DNA from: a virus
Direction: 5' to 3' (one strand)
Virus record (IMG/VR): IMGVR_UViG_3300037070_000906
Span: 1 to 20,799 of that record
DNA length: 20,799 nucleotides
The translations under genes were made by a program, and so were the position numbers. Under the pieces are notes generated by a model. That model was not told the DNA's origin. It saw only the letters and a program-made list of their open reading frames with translations, and made no database searches. Below, piece after piece: positions 5,746 through 13,729 of this stretch. Position 1 is the stretch's first letter. Every line of letters begins with the position of its first letter.

Positions 5746-6029
5746 CAGACTATGCGCTCTCTGATTTCATCCATGCCGAACATGGGTGTCTGTTCCATTG
5801 GTGGCCGCTTCAGAAGCCACACCTTAATCTTTGTCCTGTCACCCACGCGCCAGGTAAGAAGAATGCCACCCTCTTTGGTGACAAAGTTTGTGCCGCGCGT
5901 ATTAACGTGCAGCACTGCAACCTTGCCTTCCATTGAATACATAATGCCCAAGTCATCCGGGTGCATTACCGAAATGGTGTCACCTACGACGATGAGTGAC
6001 GGATCGATGATTCTTGGAAGGTTTTGCAT
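5745..6029 (-). CDS. Hypothetical protein, 94 aa
   Basis: Unknown function. The ATG at 6029 follows AGGAG by five bases, a strong site. The product starts MQNLPRIIDPSLIVVGDTIS and reads like a small beta-barrel: DTISVMHPDDLGIMYSMEGKVAVLHV, then TWRVGDRTKIKVWLLKR. There is no membrane segment. It lies in the lysis region between the 43-aa membrane protein and the endolysin, and overlaps both neighbours (50 bases with the former, one base with the latter). The position suggests a lysis-related or assembly-accessory role, without direct evidence. Confidence 0.7.
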   Translation of the reverse strand: MQNLPRIIDPSLIVVGDTISVMHPDDLGIMYSMEGKVAVLHVNTRGTNFVTKEGGILLTWRVGDRTKIKVWLLKRPPMEQTPMFGMDEIRERIV

Positions 6030-6111
6030 GTGTACTCCTGTACCAGAGAATGAGCCCGATTAGTGGATATGCGACACTGAGAATGTATTTAACTGTTCGT
6101 CCGATTGTCAT
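5980..6111 (-). CDS. Small single-span membrane protein, holin-like, 43 aa
   Basis: The frame starts at ATG 6111, overlaps the TGA of the packaging ATPase by four bases (ATGA), and ends at TGA 5980-5982 inside the next gene. The peptide begins MTIGRTVKYILSVAYPLIGL. It has one hydrophobic span (YILSVAYPLIGLILWY) and a strongly basic C-terminal tail (HAKPSKNHRSVTHRRR). One transmembrane helix and a positive tail is a common holin layout. Its position just before the lysin genes matches where phi29 keeps lysis genes. No sequence similarity can be claimed. Confidence 0.55.
   Translation of the reverse strand: MTIGRTVKYILSVAYPLIGLILWYRSTHAKPSKNHRSVTHRRR
6053..6063 (-). promoter_or_regulatory. Leader motif copy (CTAATCGGGCT)
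   Basis: This is another copy of the AATCGGGC element, about 23 bases upstream of the ATG at 6029. It lies inside the coding frame of the 43-aa membrane protein, so it could be coincidental here. Confidence 0.25.
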
Positions 6112-7163
6112 CGTTTGAAAACCTCCATGAAGGCGTTTCGTGTTGCCGGATGATCGAACCTAGTTCTGTCCTTACGGAATGCTGTACGCAACATCTGCAA
6201 TGGCTTGTCCTGTGGTGTGAAGAGAATTCTACCCTCACGCATTCGCTCAGGCGTGAGCACGTAGATATGTTCATCACTCACACCCTTCTTCTGCACATAG
6301 TAGAAATTAGTAACTATGTCATACCAAAGACTGAACTTTCCTCCCTCAACATCGAGTGAGAAAAGGTACCTAGCCCTGCTGGGTTTAGCACCAATAAGGA
6401 ACTTATGGTTATCCCTGAACTGGTTACCAACTGCATAGTCTGCGTATTCAGTGCCCTTGATGAAGCCGCCAAACTTTGTGGTGTAAACCTCAGACGTGAA
6501 CGCTGCATCATCAATGAAGTGTGCAACAACAAATCCGCCATACAGCTTTGTGAACCCTTCTTCGTCGGCTTCATCCGGGTCAAGCTTGTACTCGATAAAG
6601 TAGGGGTTTTCAATCCTCACACTGTTGGCGAGGAACAACACCCTAGTCTTATCTTTGTACCTGTCTACCGTGCTGAAGAAGTTGTTAAAGATCTGTGCTT
6701 CATTCGGCAGATAGTGAGTTGCAGACTTCTCAAGAATGAACTCATCAAAGGTGATCTTCTTCACCCTAGGGAATGCTACAGACTTATAGCTCTGTGCAAC
6801 CGACAGCGCGAGGAAGTAGCCAATGGTGAACCATTTGCGGCCCTTCTGGTCGCGCGTTTCGATTGGTGCCATTTGGGCTTCATGGCCCATATGCCTGAAA
6901 TCCCATTCTGGGAATTCGTGCTGCACGTCGGCAAAGTATGTGTCTCTTGAAAGCTTTAGCTCTTCCTTGTACCGTCTGAGATAAATGAATTGGTCGCACA
7001 TATCCGGGTTTTCCAGGTGTGTGCGAATAGCCATTTTAAGGTCAAGCTTCTTTGAGCCATATGTCTTACCGATGCCTCGCCCGCCAATAGCGAAGTTGTA
7101 TACGGCGTTGTACGACAACAGTTTGTTGAAGTTGTAGTATGACGTGATCTTTGGCGCACTCAC
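6108..7163 (-). CDS. DNA packaging ATPase (phi29 gp16-like), 351 aa
   Basis: This motor protein drives genome translocation into the prohead and forms a ring on the portal. The Walker A motif is seen at residues 27-34 (GGRGIGKT) and Walker B at about 136-141 (KKITFDE). Around these lie the phi29 gp16 signatures QFIYLRRYKEEL, HYLPNEAQ, ANSVRIENPYF and GTEYADYAVGNQF. Length 351 compares with 332 for phi29 gp16. The start is GTG 7163, overlapping the TGA of the tail peptidase gene by four bases (GTGA). In phi29 this ATPase needs a packaging RNA; candidates are discussed for 20236-20325 and 15585-15714. Confidence 0.95.
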   Translation of the reverse strand: MSAPKITSYYNFNKLLSYNAVYNFAIGGRGIGKTYGSKKLDLKMAIRTHLENPDMCDQFIYLRRYKEELKLSRDTYFADVQHEFPEWDFRHMGHEAQMAPIETRDQKGRKWFTIGYFLALSVAQSYKSVAFPRVKKITFDEFILEKSATHYLPNEAQIFNNFFSTVDRYKDKTRVLFLANSVRIENPYFIEYKLDPDEADEEGFTKLYGGFVVAHFIDDAAFTSEVYTTKFGGFIKGTEYADYAVGNQFRDNHKFLIGAKPSRARYLFSLDVEGGKFSLWYDIVTNFYYVQKKGVSDEHIYVLTPERMREGRILFTPQDKPLQMLRTAFRKDRTRFDHPATRNAFMEVFKR

Positions 7164-7756
7164 GGCACTACCACATTCTCATACGTAGCCATAAAGGTAC
7201 GAGGGTTAATGTGTGTTCCTGGATTACTCCATGTTGGCCCGCCACCCGGATTGGCAATATGCGTTTCCCAGTGAAGGTGGTTACCCTGACTAGATCCAGT
7301 GTTGTTCACCTGGCCAACAATGTTGCCCTTTTCAATGTCCTGGCCTTGAGTCCATGATGCCGGTGACACCATATGCGCATACAGTGTATAAAGCTGCCTA
7401 CCACCAATCACCCCGTGATTGATGATTACGTGATTACCAAACCCTGAATGAAACACTGACGGATCATTGTAAATAGTGCCGCCCGCGCTGGCAGGAATGT
7501 CCACACCCAGAGCAATGCCAAAGTCTATGCCCTGATGGATTTTACCGTTACGTGGCCCGTACTCACTCGTTACCGTAGTGGTTGGGAATGGCCAGTCGAA
7601 CGTCTGATCCGTAGGGCCTGGCCCTGGCCCGGGGCCAGGGCCAGGTTCAGCACCGCTCAGAATCCACACTTCAGCACTCGTAGGGTTGGCAGTGTATCTC
7701 TCGCCGTTAAGCGTGAGCCAGAGTTGATCCCCAACCTTGTGAATGTAGGAAGTCAC
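7160..7756 (-). CDS. Tail-associated M23 peptidoglycan hydrolase (gp13-like), 198 aa
   Basis: This is a zinc endopeptidase that probably cuts the cell wall during DNA entry, as the M23 domain of phi29 gp13 does at the tail tip. Residues 1-36 are a short N-terminal module (SYIHKVGDQLWLTLNGERY), 37-49 a Gly-Pro repeat linker, and 60-190 the M23 domain with the ligands H74 and D78 (HQGIDFG), YAH at 126-128 and HLH at 160-162. The start is GTG 7756, four bases beyond the stop of the appendage gene. The ATG at 7894 would add 46 Cys/Arg-rich residues that are only another frame of the appendage gene. The lysozyme-like N-terminal domain of phi29 gp13 is absent. Confidence 0.88.
   Translation of the reverse strand: MTSYIHKVGDQLWLTLNGERYTANPTSAEVWILSGAEPGPGPGPGPGPTDQTFDWPFPTTTVTSEYGPRNGKIHQGIDFGIALGVDIPASAGGTIYNDPSVFHSGFGNHVIINHGVIGGRQLYTLYAHMVSPASWTQGQDIEKGNIVGQVNNTGSSQGNHLHWETHIANPGGGPTWSNPGTHINPRTFMATYENVVVP
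7617..7645. repeat. Perfect GC-rich palindrome encoding the Gly-Pro linker
   Basis: CCTGGCCCTGGCCC at 7617-7630 and its exact complement at 7632-7645 are separated by one base. The palindrome lies inside the tail-peptidase gene and encodes the Gly-Pro repeat between its N-terminal module and the M23 domain. In RNA it would form a very stable hairpin. Confidence 0.8.
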
Positions 7757-7760
7757 ACTA

Positions 7761-9608
7761 TTACACCGTGATCCAGGTTCCAGGCGTGCCCGCAACGCTG
7801 CACACAAACATCGTGTGACCGGCGCTAGGTGCGTCTGCCCAGAAAACGTGACCCTTACGCCAGGTGCCCGTCGTCGGCACACTGGTACGCACAAGCCGAC
7901 CCATCTGCCAGGTAGGATACTGTGACGTGCGAAGCTGGTTACCAGAGTCGCTAATCACACCTTCCGAGAGCTCCAGGTTTGCCTGTGTGAATGGCCCGTC
8001 AGCGGCTGCGGCTGAATAGCCTGTGCCGAAGAAGATTACATCGTGAGGCGTGATGTAGTCCTGATCCAAGAACTCCACTTTCAGGGAGCGGATGAATGAC
8101 TTGTAGGTGAAAGCGTCCCGAATCCTGAAGTAGAACGGGTTAGTTGTGGTGATTCCGTTGAAGATCACCTTGATGTTGAACACTCCAAAGTTGATACCTT
8201 TTGCAGCGTCAAATCTCATCAGTGACCGTTCAGAGCCGGTGAATGTTGCCGTGAGCGTGACGGTTACGTCGAAGGTGTCAATGGTGAGATACTGCACATC
8301 ACCCTTGTCACGCTGCACTGACGCAATGTGCGCATCAATAAGCGTACCCTTGACAGAGCCAATGTTGATGCGACCCGCGTCAGCATCGTCTACCGCGAGA
8401 ATGGGTGCGTACACTCCACGCGCCACAATTTCACCGATGGTGATATTGCCGCAGTCGCCAAAGAAAACGACTGGGCCTGTAGCCCCAGACTTACCAATGT
8501 GGATGATCTTACCGATAGAAGCGTAAGAGCCATGCCGGAAGCCTGCTGAGCTATTGGTGCCCTCATAGATGATTTCGCCAACGCTGCAATTGCCGGCTGC
8601 GACAACGTATAGTCCGTTGTCTTTGCCGTTCGTGGCGAGAATCTTACCGATGATGTTTGAGCCGATAGAGTTGTCTACGACTGTTGACGTGACATTGTTG
8701 CTGATGACTGCATCAATGACGTTGCGGGTTGCCGAACCGCTGAGTACGAAAGGTTGCGGCATTGAGTCGTTCGCGGTGTTGCCATTGTTCACAAAGTCGT
8801 CAGCGACAACTTCGGAAATAACGTTGTCGGTGCCGGTGATGTAGACGCCTCTGGTCAGCCATGCCAGGTCAGTACCGCTGAGCATGTTCTTGACAGTGAT
8901 CTTACCGAAGCGGTTACCGTTACCAGAAATCACAAAGCCGTCATGGGGCGACCTGTTCGCAAAGTCAATGGAAATGTCACCAGAGTCAACGTTCGATGCC
9001 GAGCATGTAAGGAAATTGGCCTGCGGGATGCCGTTGTACACAAGCGTTGCGGCAGCGTCCATGTTCCATGCTGACGTGAGCGTCAACACTGTTGCCGGGT
9101 ATCGACCTCCTGGGAAGTAGACGCCCTGTTTTGTGCTTGCGGCGTAGGTGTCTGCTGCCTGAATTGCGTTCGTGTCATCCGTGATACCGTCACCAATGGC
9201 ACCAAAAGATTTGACGTTGACGTATCCGCCATAGAGTTTGTCTGTGACTTCGCGGGTGAGACTGTCGTTGTCATCAAAGATTCCGGCAACGATGGGATCG
9301 TTCACGCCTGATGCGGAGTTGAGAATCTCATCGATGATTGCATTCATCTCGTCAATGAGTCTGTTAATCTCACTAACGAAAATGTCTGACACATCATCAA
9401 ACCCGTTGTTGACTGCTGGAACAAGTGTGTTGTTGATGTAGTACCGCATCCCCTGAAGAATCTGAAGATACGTCATGCCGTCACGATAAGTGAACGGTGT
9501 GATGTTGGGCGTAGGCCCGTATGCGGGGACGTATGGCGGGATCAGCGCGATACCGTCCTCAACGGGAGGGACTGGTGGAATCGTTGTGCTCATTTTATTT
9601 ATACCCAT
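7761..9608 (-). CDS. Pre-neck appendage protein (gp12-like, pectate-lyase fold), 615 aa
   Basis: This is the appendage that binds and trims cell-surface polymer. After an N-terminal ~120 residues that probably attach to the neck (PPYVPAYGPTPNITPFTYRD, then a helical stretch), the segment VNVKSFGAIGDGITDDTNAI followed by GVYFPGGRY is the signature of the pectate-lyase-like superhelix (Pectate_lyase_3). Many short beta repeats with ISNN, IGKI and IGEI words follow up to about residue 480, then a C-terminal domain ending RKGHVFWADAPSAGHTMFVC. The first ATG at 9608 overlaps the lower-collar gene by ten bases. A second ATG at 9593 (MSTTIPPVPP) is about equally likely as the start, with GGATGGG 11 bases upstream. 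Confidence 0.9.
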   Translation of the reverse strand: MGINKMSTTIPPVPPVEDGIALIPPYVPAYGPTPNITPFTYRDGMTYLQILQGMRYYINNTLVPAVNNGFDDVSDIFVSEINRLIDEMNAIIDEILNSASGVNDPIVAGIFDDNDSLTREVTDKLYGGYVNVKSFGAIGDGITDDTNAIQAADTYAASTKQGVYFPGGRYPATVLTLTSAWNMDAAATLVYNGIPQANFLTCSASNVDSGDISIDFANRSPHDGFVISGNGNRFGKITVKNMLSGTDLAWLTRGVYITGTDNVISEVVADDFVNNGNTANDSMPQPFVLSGSATRNVIDAVISNNVTSTVVDNSIGSNIIGKILATNGKDNGLYVVAAGNCSVGEIIYEGTNSSAGFRHGSYASIGKIIHIGKSGATGPVVFFGDCGNITIGEIVARGVYAPILAVDDADAGRINIGSVKGTLIDAHIASVQRDKGDVQYLTIDTFDVTVTLTATFTGSERSLMRFDAAKGINFGVFNIKVIFNGITTTNPFYFRIRDAFTYKSFIRSLKVEFLDQDYITPHDVIFFGTGYSAAAADGPFTQANLELSEGVISDSGNQLRTSQYPTWQMGRLVRTSVPTTGTWRKGHVFWADAPSAGHTMFVCSVAGTPGTWITV

Positions 9609-10372
9609 CCGTAGGCGTAGGGGTTGTTCTGGACGTATGCGTCACCATTGTTGTGCAACATCATGAAGCAGTCTTTGATTTCATCGATCACCATAGTGTC
9701 AATGTTTAGAAGACTATTGCGGTAGACCATCAACAGGTTTGCCGGGATGCCTTGGTAGCCCGTAACGTGTGATGTTGTGTCACTCTCCGTGTTTGACTTT
9801 GAATCACTTTCCTGTGTGGAAGATGCGTCAACGTCACTGTCAGAGTTTGAATCGACTGCTGATGTTGCGTAATCAGCATTACCGGCAAGTGCTGTCTGCG
9901 GAAAGTTGAGATTGGTTGCGCGTGACCCTGCTGCCGTTTTCGTTTCCGCCACGTTGTTGGCGTTTACTTCTTCAGTGCCTTCAACAGTGGTGCTACCCAC
10001 ACTTGTAATGTCCATTGTCAAGAGCGGGTCAAACTCAAGCTCTTGTGACAAATACAACTGATTGTAGTACGGCATGATCTGATCCATTTTCTTGCGAAGA
10101 ATCAGAGTGAAGTTGTCGATTGTTTCAGTGCCGATTTCCTGATTGTAATATTCGTCAATGATCTTTCCATTGAGAATCTTACGGTAATCGTTGTTGAACA
10201 GTGGGTAGTATGCCAGTCCAATTTCGTTGTAGTTGGGAAGGGTGGGGAGCTTCCCGTACACAACTTCCTTATACTTAAGCTCGCCATACGTCTGTTCGTA
10301 ATCGCCAGGGTCCGGCGTGGTGCCGTAAAGCTGTGCAATCACATCTTTAAGCTGAATAGTGAATGTCGCCAT
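9599..10372 (-). CDS. Lower collar protein (gp11-like), 257 aa
   Basis: This forms the tail tube just below the portal. The N-terminal 120 residues match the phi29 gp11 type (FTIQLKDVIAQLYG, NDYRKILNGKIIDEYYNQEIG, TETIDNFTLILRKKM), and the C-terminus (IPANLLMVYRNSLLNIDTMV) also fits. Residues of about 171-203 are a Ser/Asp-rich low-complexity stretch (SNSDSDVDASSTQESDS) that probably forms an exposed loop. ATG 10372 shares its A with the TAA of the portal gene. Confidence 0.92.
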   Translation of the reverse strand: MATFTIQLKDVIAQLYGTTPDPGDYEQTYGELKYKEVVYGKLPTLPNYNEIGLAYYPLFNNDYRKILNGKIIDEYYNQEIGTETIDNFTLILRKKMDQIMPYYNQLYLSQELEFDPLLTMDITSVGSTTVEGTEEVNANNVAETKTAAGSRATNLNFPQTALAGNADYATSAVDSNSDSDVDASSTQESDSKSNTESDTTSHVTGYQGIPANLLMVYRNSLLNIDTMVIDEIKDCFMMLHNNGDAYVQNNPYAYGWV

Positions 10373-11403
10373 TAGTCCGCTTCCTTTCCCTGGTCACTGT
10401 CACTGGCTTCGTCGTTTGAGTCGATGCCGTTCTGCGCTGCTACGGCTTCAGCCATTGCCTCAACCTCAGTGTTGTAGTCAACAGTGATGTTCAGCCCGAA
10501 TGTTTTATTGATGTGTTCTAGGCCCTGCTGACGTGCCTGTAGGGCTACGAAACGCAACGAGTCTGTCTGTGCATCGTTGGCCCCGACTTCAGCCTCTACA
10601 AGCCTTTCCTTCTTGTCTTGATTGGCGTTGTCGATTCCGAGTAGCCCCATGCATTCATTCCACCAACGAGTACGCATGATGCTGAGCTTGTCGAAAAGGT
10701 CTGGATTAATGCCAAGATCAATTGCCGTGATGTTGTCCATCATTGCAGCATCTTTTGGCTGAATGACGTTTACGCCTTCATCCATCTGCCTAGCAAGGTT
10801 CACCATTGACAGTTGCGTGTTAGTGGTTGACGATACGACTTTGTTCTGCCTTGCGTTGCGGGTGTTGATTTCAAGAGTCATATCTGTCGTTGCCAGGCGT
10901 GAAGCGTAAAGTCTCACAGTGTCAAGCTCTGACTGCCGGAAGTAGTTAGGCCAAATGGGGAAGCCCTGCCGTTTAGCATCTTCCTGCTTAGCTTCAACGA
11001 ACGGGATAAATCCGCTTAGCTGCTTGGGCATGAATGTTGTCTGCCCTGCAATATCATTGATCCGTGATCCTGGGCCAATAATTGTGTAAGCAACGGGCCA
11101 ATCCATGAAGTTAACGTAGCCTGTTGCACTTGCTTTCACTGCAAGGAGTTTATCATATTCGTCATCCCAATAGAAAATGACAAGCCCGTTCAGAAGCATG
11201 GTAACTTCAATGAAGCGAGGGTCGATTGACTCTGGCAACCCTTCCCACTTGAAGCGGTTTACTGCAAGCTCTGAAATGTTACGTTCAAGATTGCGCTGAA
11301 TGATCTGTTCACGCTGAAGCGTGGGGCTACTTGCGAAGGGTGACGGTGCCCCGAACAATGCTGCATTGTAGAAGTAGTCAAGACCGCTTACACGCCTGGC
11401 CAT
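10372..11403 (-). CDS. Portal / upper collar connector (gp10-like), 343 aa
   Basis: This is the dodecameric head-tail connector through which DNA is packaged and ejected. The C-terminal half closely follows phi29 gp10: RTRWWNECMGLLGIDNANQD, KKERLVEAEVGANDAQTDS, and INKTFGLNITVDY. Residues RFKWEGLPESIDPRFIE near 48-64 match the FEWENLPPTINPSFLE region. The protein is about 34 residues longer than phi29 gp10 and has an acidic tail (SNDEASDSDQGKEAD). It starts at ATG 11403, overlapping the tail-knob stop by one base. Confidence 0.95.
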   Translation of the reverse strand: MARRVSGLDYFYNAALFGAPSPFASSPTLQREQIIQRNLERNISELAVNRFKWEGLPESIDPRFIEVTMLLNGLVIFYWDDEYDKLLAVKASATGYVNFMDWPVAYTIIGPGSRINDIAGQTTFMPKQLSGFIPFVEAKQEDAKRQGFPIWPNYFRQSELDTVRLYASRLATTDMTLEINTRNARQNKVVSSTTNTQLSMVNLARQMDEGVNVIQPKDAAMMDNITAIDLGINPDLFDKLSIMRTRWWNECMGLLGIDNANQDKKERLVEAEVGANDAQTDSLRFVALQARQQGLEHINKTFGLNITVDYNTEVEAMAEAVAAQNGIDSNDEASDSDQGKEAD

Positions 11404-13652
11404 TAGTAGCTCACCCCTGGGAGTGGTGCGTTGTCTGCAAAGTCAACAACGCCAATGTCTGCTGGATTTACCCAGACTGTGAAACCCTTCTCCATGATTC
11501 CTCTCAACACTTGCTTGTGACCTTCTGGAACCATAGATGAAGAAATATAGGCTTCCGTCATCTTCCAATAGGTGAATTTGGTCATCACCATAAGCGACTG
11601 CGGTGGCTTGATGAACGAGCGAATAGCGTACCCAAACCTGAGCCAATAGTCGCCAATAACTCGCATTGCAGCGGCGTCAATGAATTTCCAGCGAATACTG
11701 AACTCCATTGTGCCGTTAGCAATGTTTGTGGCATCCCCGCCGAACTGCCCACTCATGCTGGGCTGAATCATTTCAGCATCCTGCACCATTGCATTGATGC
11801 CTGCAATCGTGTTGGCGTAGTCACCCTTTGAAGCGAACTGTGCCAGGTCTCGGTTCGTGTCACGCGACATTGCAGACTGCTGATTCTGCAAACTATTTGT
11901 CTGGCCTAGGCCAAGATTAGAAATGGCCGCAGCTTCAGAGTTGTGCTGTGCCTGCACGCCTGCGTTAATGATTGAGGTTACGCCATTTGCGGTTGCGCTC
12001 AATCCACCTGCCGTTGCGCCTACCGGCCCACCTGGCACTCCTCCAATTGTCCCTGAAGCAAAGCCGCCAAGTGCCCCAATCGATGCCTGGCCAACAATGT
12101 TGGCATTCTGACTTACAGCCTGATTACGCGCGGTCTGCTGTGCAACCTGTGTCACGTTTTCAGATGTTGCAATGCCGCTTGTCGCAATATTGTATGACGC
12201 GCTCGCAGAGCCCAGTGCCCGCTGCTGAGTCCATCCGGCACTATTACGCTGATGCTGAATGCCGCTTGCGTTAGACGCGAGGTAGCTCAGTGCCATGCTG
12301 TTAACGACGGGGAGCGCGGGAAATCCTGCAATTTGTGTCATCATATCGAGATAGTCACCGAAGTCATCTCCGGTACTACTCTGTAGGTCATAAAGAAATG
12401 TCTTGAGCTCTGGCGTCATTCCCGGAATACCGTCAAGGAACGTTGAGTATTCAGCGTTGCTCATCCCTGAAATTGCTTCAGGCTCACGCCCGTCTGAATT
12501 ATACGACCTTGGAGTGAGTTGCACACGCTGATTGGGTGGCATGTAATTAACGCGCTCAAGCACGTCAGCATCGGCGCTGTTCCACACTTCAGGGCGAAGA
12601 ATTACCGGCGTTGCAGACCATGTTGTAGCTTCAAGCACCATGTATGGTGTGGTAAAGAACTTCTTCAGATGACGATACTTAGGGTCAATCCAATTGATGA
12701 TTTCACTACTGTTACGCCAATTAGGAAGCATTTTATGCTTCTTCGGGTATGCCTGAAGAGTCATAAGAAACTGTGGCAATGACGAATCAGCGTCGTACTC
12801 AAATACTGGGTTATATCGAGTAATCTTAGGAAGAATTGAAATGGAGATAATCCCCTGCGTAATCCAAGGGTAGTCACTCATTTGACTAAGCCAAAACGTA
12901 AAGTCGTTGACTGTTGGGAATACGTAGAACGCGGCCCCTGATGGCAACCCTTGAATGTTTGACCCGTGTGGTGTTTTCAGTGACGGGTCAACAATTGTTC
13001 CTGGATCTGCGAGCAAATCCGTTGACGACACCACAATTACGTCATGCTCATATTGCAGAGTTGTCGTGCTGAGCGAAACGATTTCCTCAGTACGCTTTGC
13101 AATAATGCGATACTCGTTGCCAATGTCCAATCCTTCAGGCACCGTGAGATAATCGCGGCCGTAATTGTTGAATTGATTTGTGTTGGCAATTCCGATATGG
13201 CCACGCTCAACATAGCAGTTGCCTATTGTCACATCGTAAACGTAGGTCTGCCACACATCAAGCTGCACCCTGAGTCGGGTTGTCTGCGGGTTGATGTATT
13301 CACAGTCGAGAATGAAGTAGTAGAAGTCTTTCTGCAAATCATTCGGAATGGGCATCAGCGGATTGGATGCCCGCAGATAATTGTACCTATTCACCCTGTT
13401 GTACGGGATTGGGAGGAATACGTCTTGGTTTGGCTTGGCATACGTGGTGTTGGTCAGCCTAATTCCTGCTGACTGCAACGAGTTAATGTATGTGTTGAGT
13501 GCTGTCTTATCAGCGAACTTAACTACGTCCCTGTAGTCATTGTTCCAATTGACATTGACAAGATCGATCTGTGTTCCCGCGGTCCACACGGAATAGTCAA
13601 AATCTGACCCTGCCGTATAGACATTCGGCGGACCATCAATTCCGGTTCCCAT
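11403..13652 (-). CDS. Tail knob protein (gp9-like), 749 aa
   Basis: This forms the distal tail knob and DNA-exit channel. The N-terminal ~200 residues match the phi29 gp9 pattern (NWNNDYRDVVKFADK, FYYFILDCEYINPQTTRLRV, QLDVWQTYVYDVTIGNCYVE, VPEGLDIGNEYRI). Residues of about 515-560 are a Gly/Ala-rich hydrophobic run (ASIGALGGFASGTIGGVPGG), the counterpart of the gp9 loops that enter the host membrane. A Gln/Asn-rich helical region flanks it. The C-terminus (GFTVWVNPADIGVVDFADNA) is conserved in style. The ATG at 13652 has AAAGGATC upstream, within a hairpin (13656-13679). Length 749 exceeds the ~600 of phi29 gp9. Confidence 0.92.
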   Translation of the reverse strand: MGTGIDGPPNVYTAGSDFDYSVWTAGTQIDLVNVNWNNDYRDVVKFADKTALNTYINSLQSAGIRLTNTTYAKPNQDVFLPIPYNRVNRYNYLRASNPLMPIPNDLQKDFYYFILDCEYINPQTTRLRVQLDVWQTYVYDVTIGNCYVERGHIGIANTNQFNNYGRDYLTVPEGLDIGNEYRIIAKRTEEIVSLSTTTLQYEHDVIVVSSTDLLADPGTIVDPSLKTPHGSNIQGLPSGAAFYVFPTVNDFTFWLSQMSDYPWITQGIISISILPKITRYNPVFEYDADSSLPQFLMTLQAYPKKHKMLPNWRNSSEIINWIDPKYRHLKKFFTTPYMVLEATTWSATPVILRPEVWNSADADVLERVNYMPPNQRVQLTPRSYNSDGREPEAISGMSNAEYSTFLDGIPGMTPELKTFLYDLQSSTGDDFGDYLDMMTQIAGFPALPVVNSMALSYLASNASGIQHQRNSAGWTQQRALGSASASYNIATSGIATSENVTQVAQQTARNQAVSQNANIVGQASIGALGGFASGTIGGVPGGPVGATAGGLSATANGVTSIINAGVQAQHNSEAAAISNLGLGQTNSLQNQQSAMSRDTNRDLAQFASKGDYANTIAGINAMVQDAEMIQPSMSGQFGGDATNIANGTMEFSIRWKFIDAAAMRVIGDYWLRFGYAIRSFIKPPQSLMVMTKFTYWKMTEAYISSSMVPEGHKQVLRGIMEKGFTVWVNPADIGVVDFADNAPLPGVSY

Positions 13653-13655
13653 TTA

Positions 13656-13679
13656 TATAGATCCTTTCAGGACTCTATA
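13656..13679 (-). promoter_or_regulatory. Hairpin over the tail-knob ribosome-binding site
   Basis: TATAGA/TCTATA plus TCC/GGA form a nine-pair stem with one bulged base just upstream of the ATG at 13652. The GGA of the Shine-Dalgarno sequence (AAAGGA) is part of the stem. It may lower tail-knob translation relative to the capsid gene before it, which would fit the low copy number needed, but the hairpin is short. Confidence 0.4.
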
Positions 13680-13684
13680 CGAAA

Positions 13685-13717
13685 GTGGGGAGTGCTCCGT
13701 TCGGACACACTCCCCAC
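13685..13717 (-). terminator. Hairpin after the major capsid gene
   Basis: GTGGGGAGTG at 13685-13694 pairs with CACTCCCCAC at 13708-13717, and the loop adds TCCG/CGGA. On the minus strand it follows the capsid stop (13730) by 12 bases and is followed by TTTC. It is probably a partial terminator or mRNA-stabilising structure that lets capsid outnumber the downstream tail proteins. Confidence 0.65.
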
Positions 13718-13729
13718 CGTCACATCGGT

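Noticed and set aside
7160-7894. The longer 244-aa form of the tail peptidase
   Set aside because: The extra 46 residues are Cys/Arg-rich and only reread the end of the appendage gene. The GTG at 7756 fits the gene junction.
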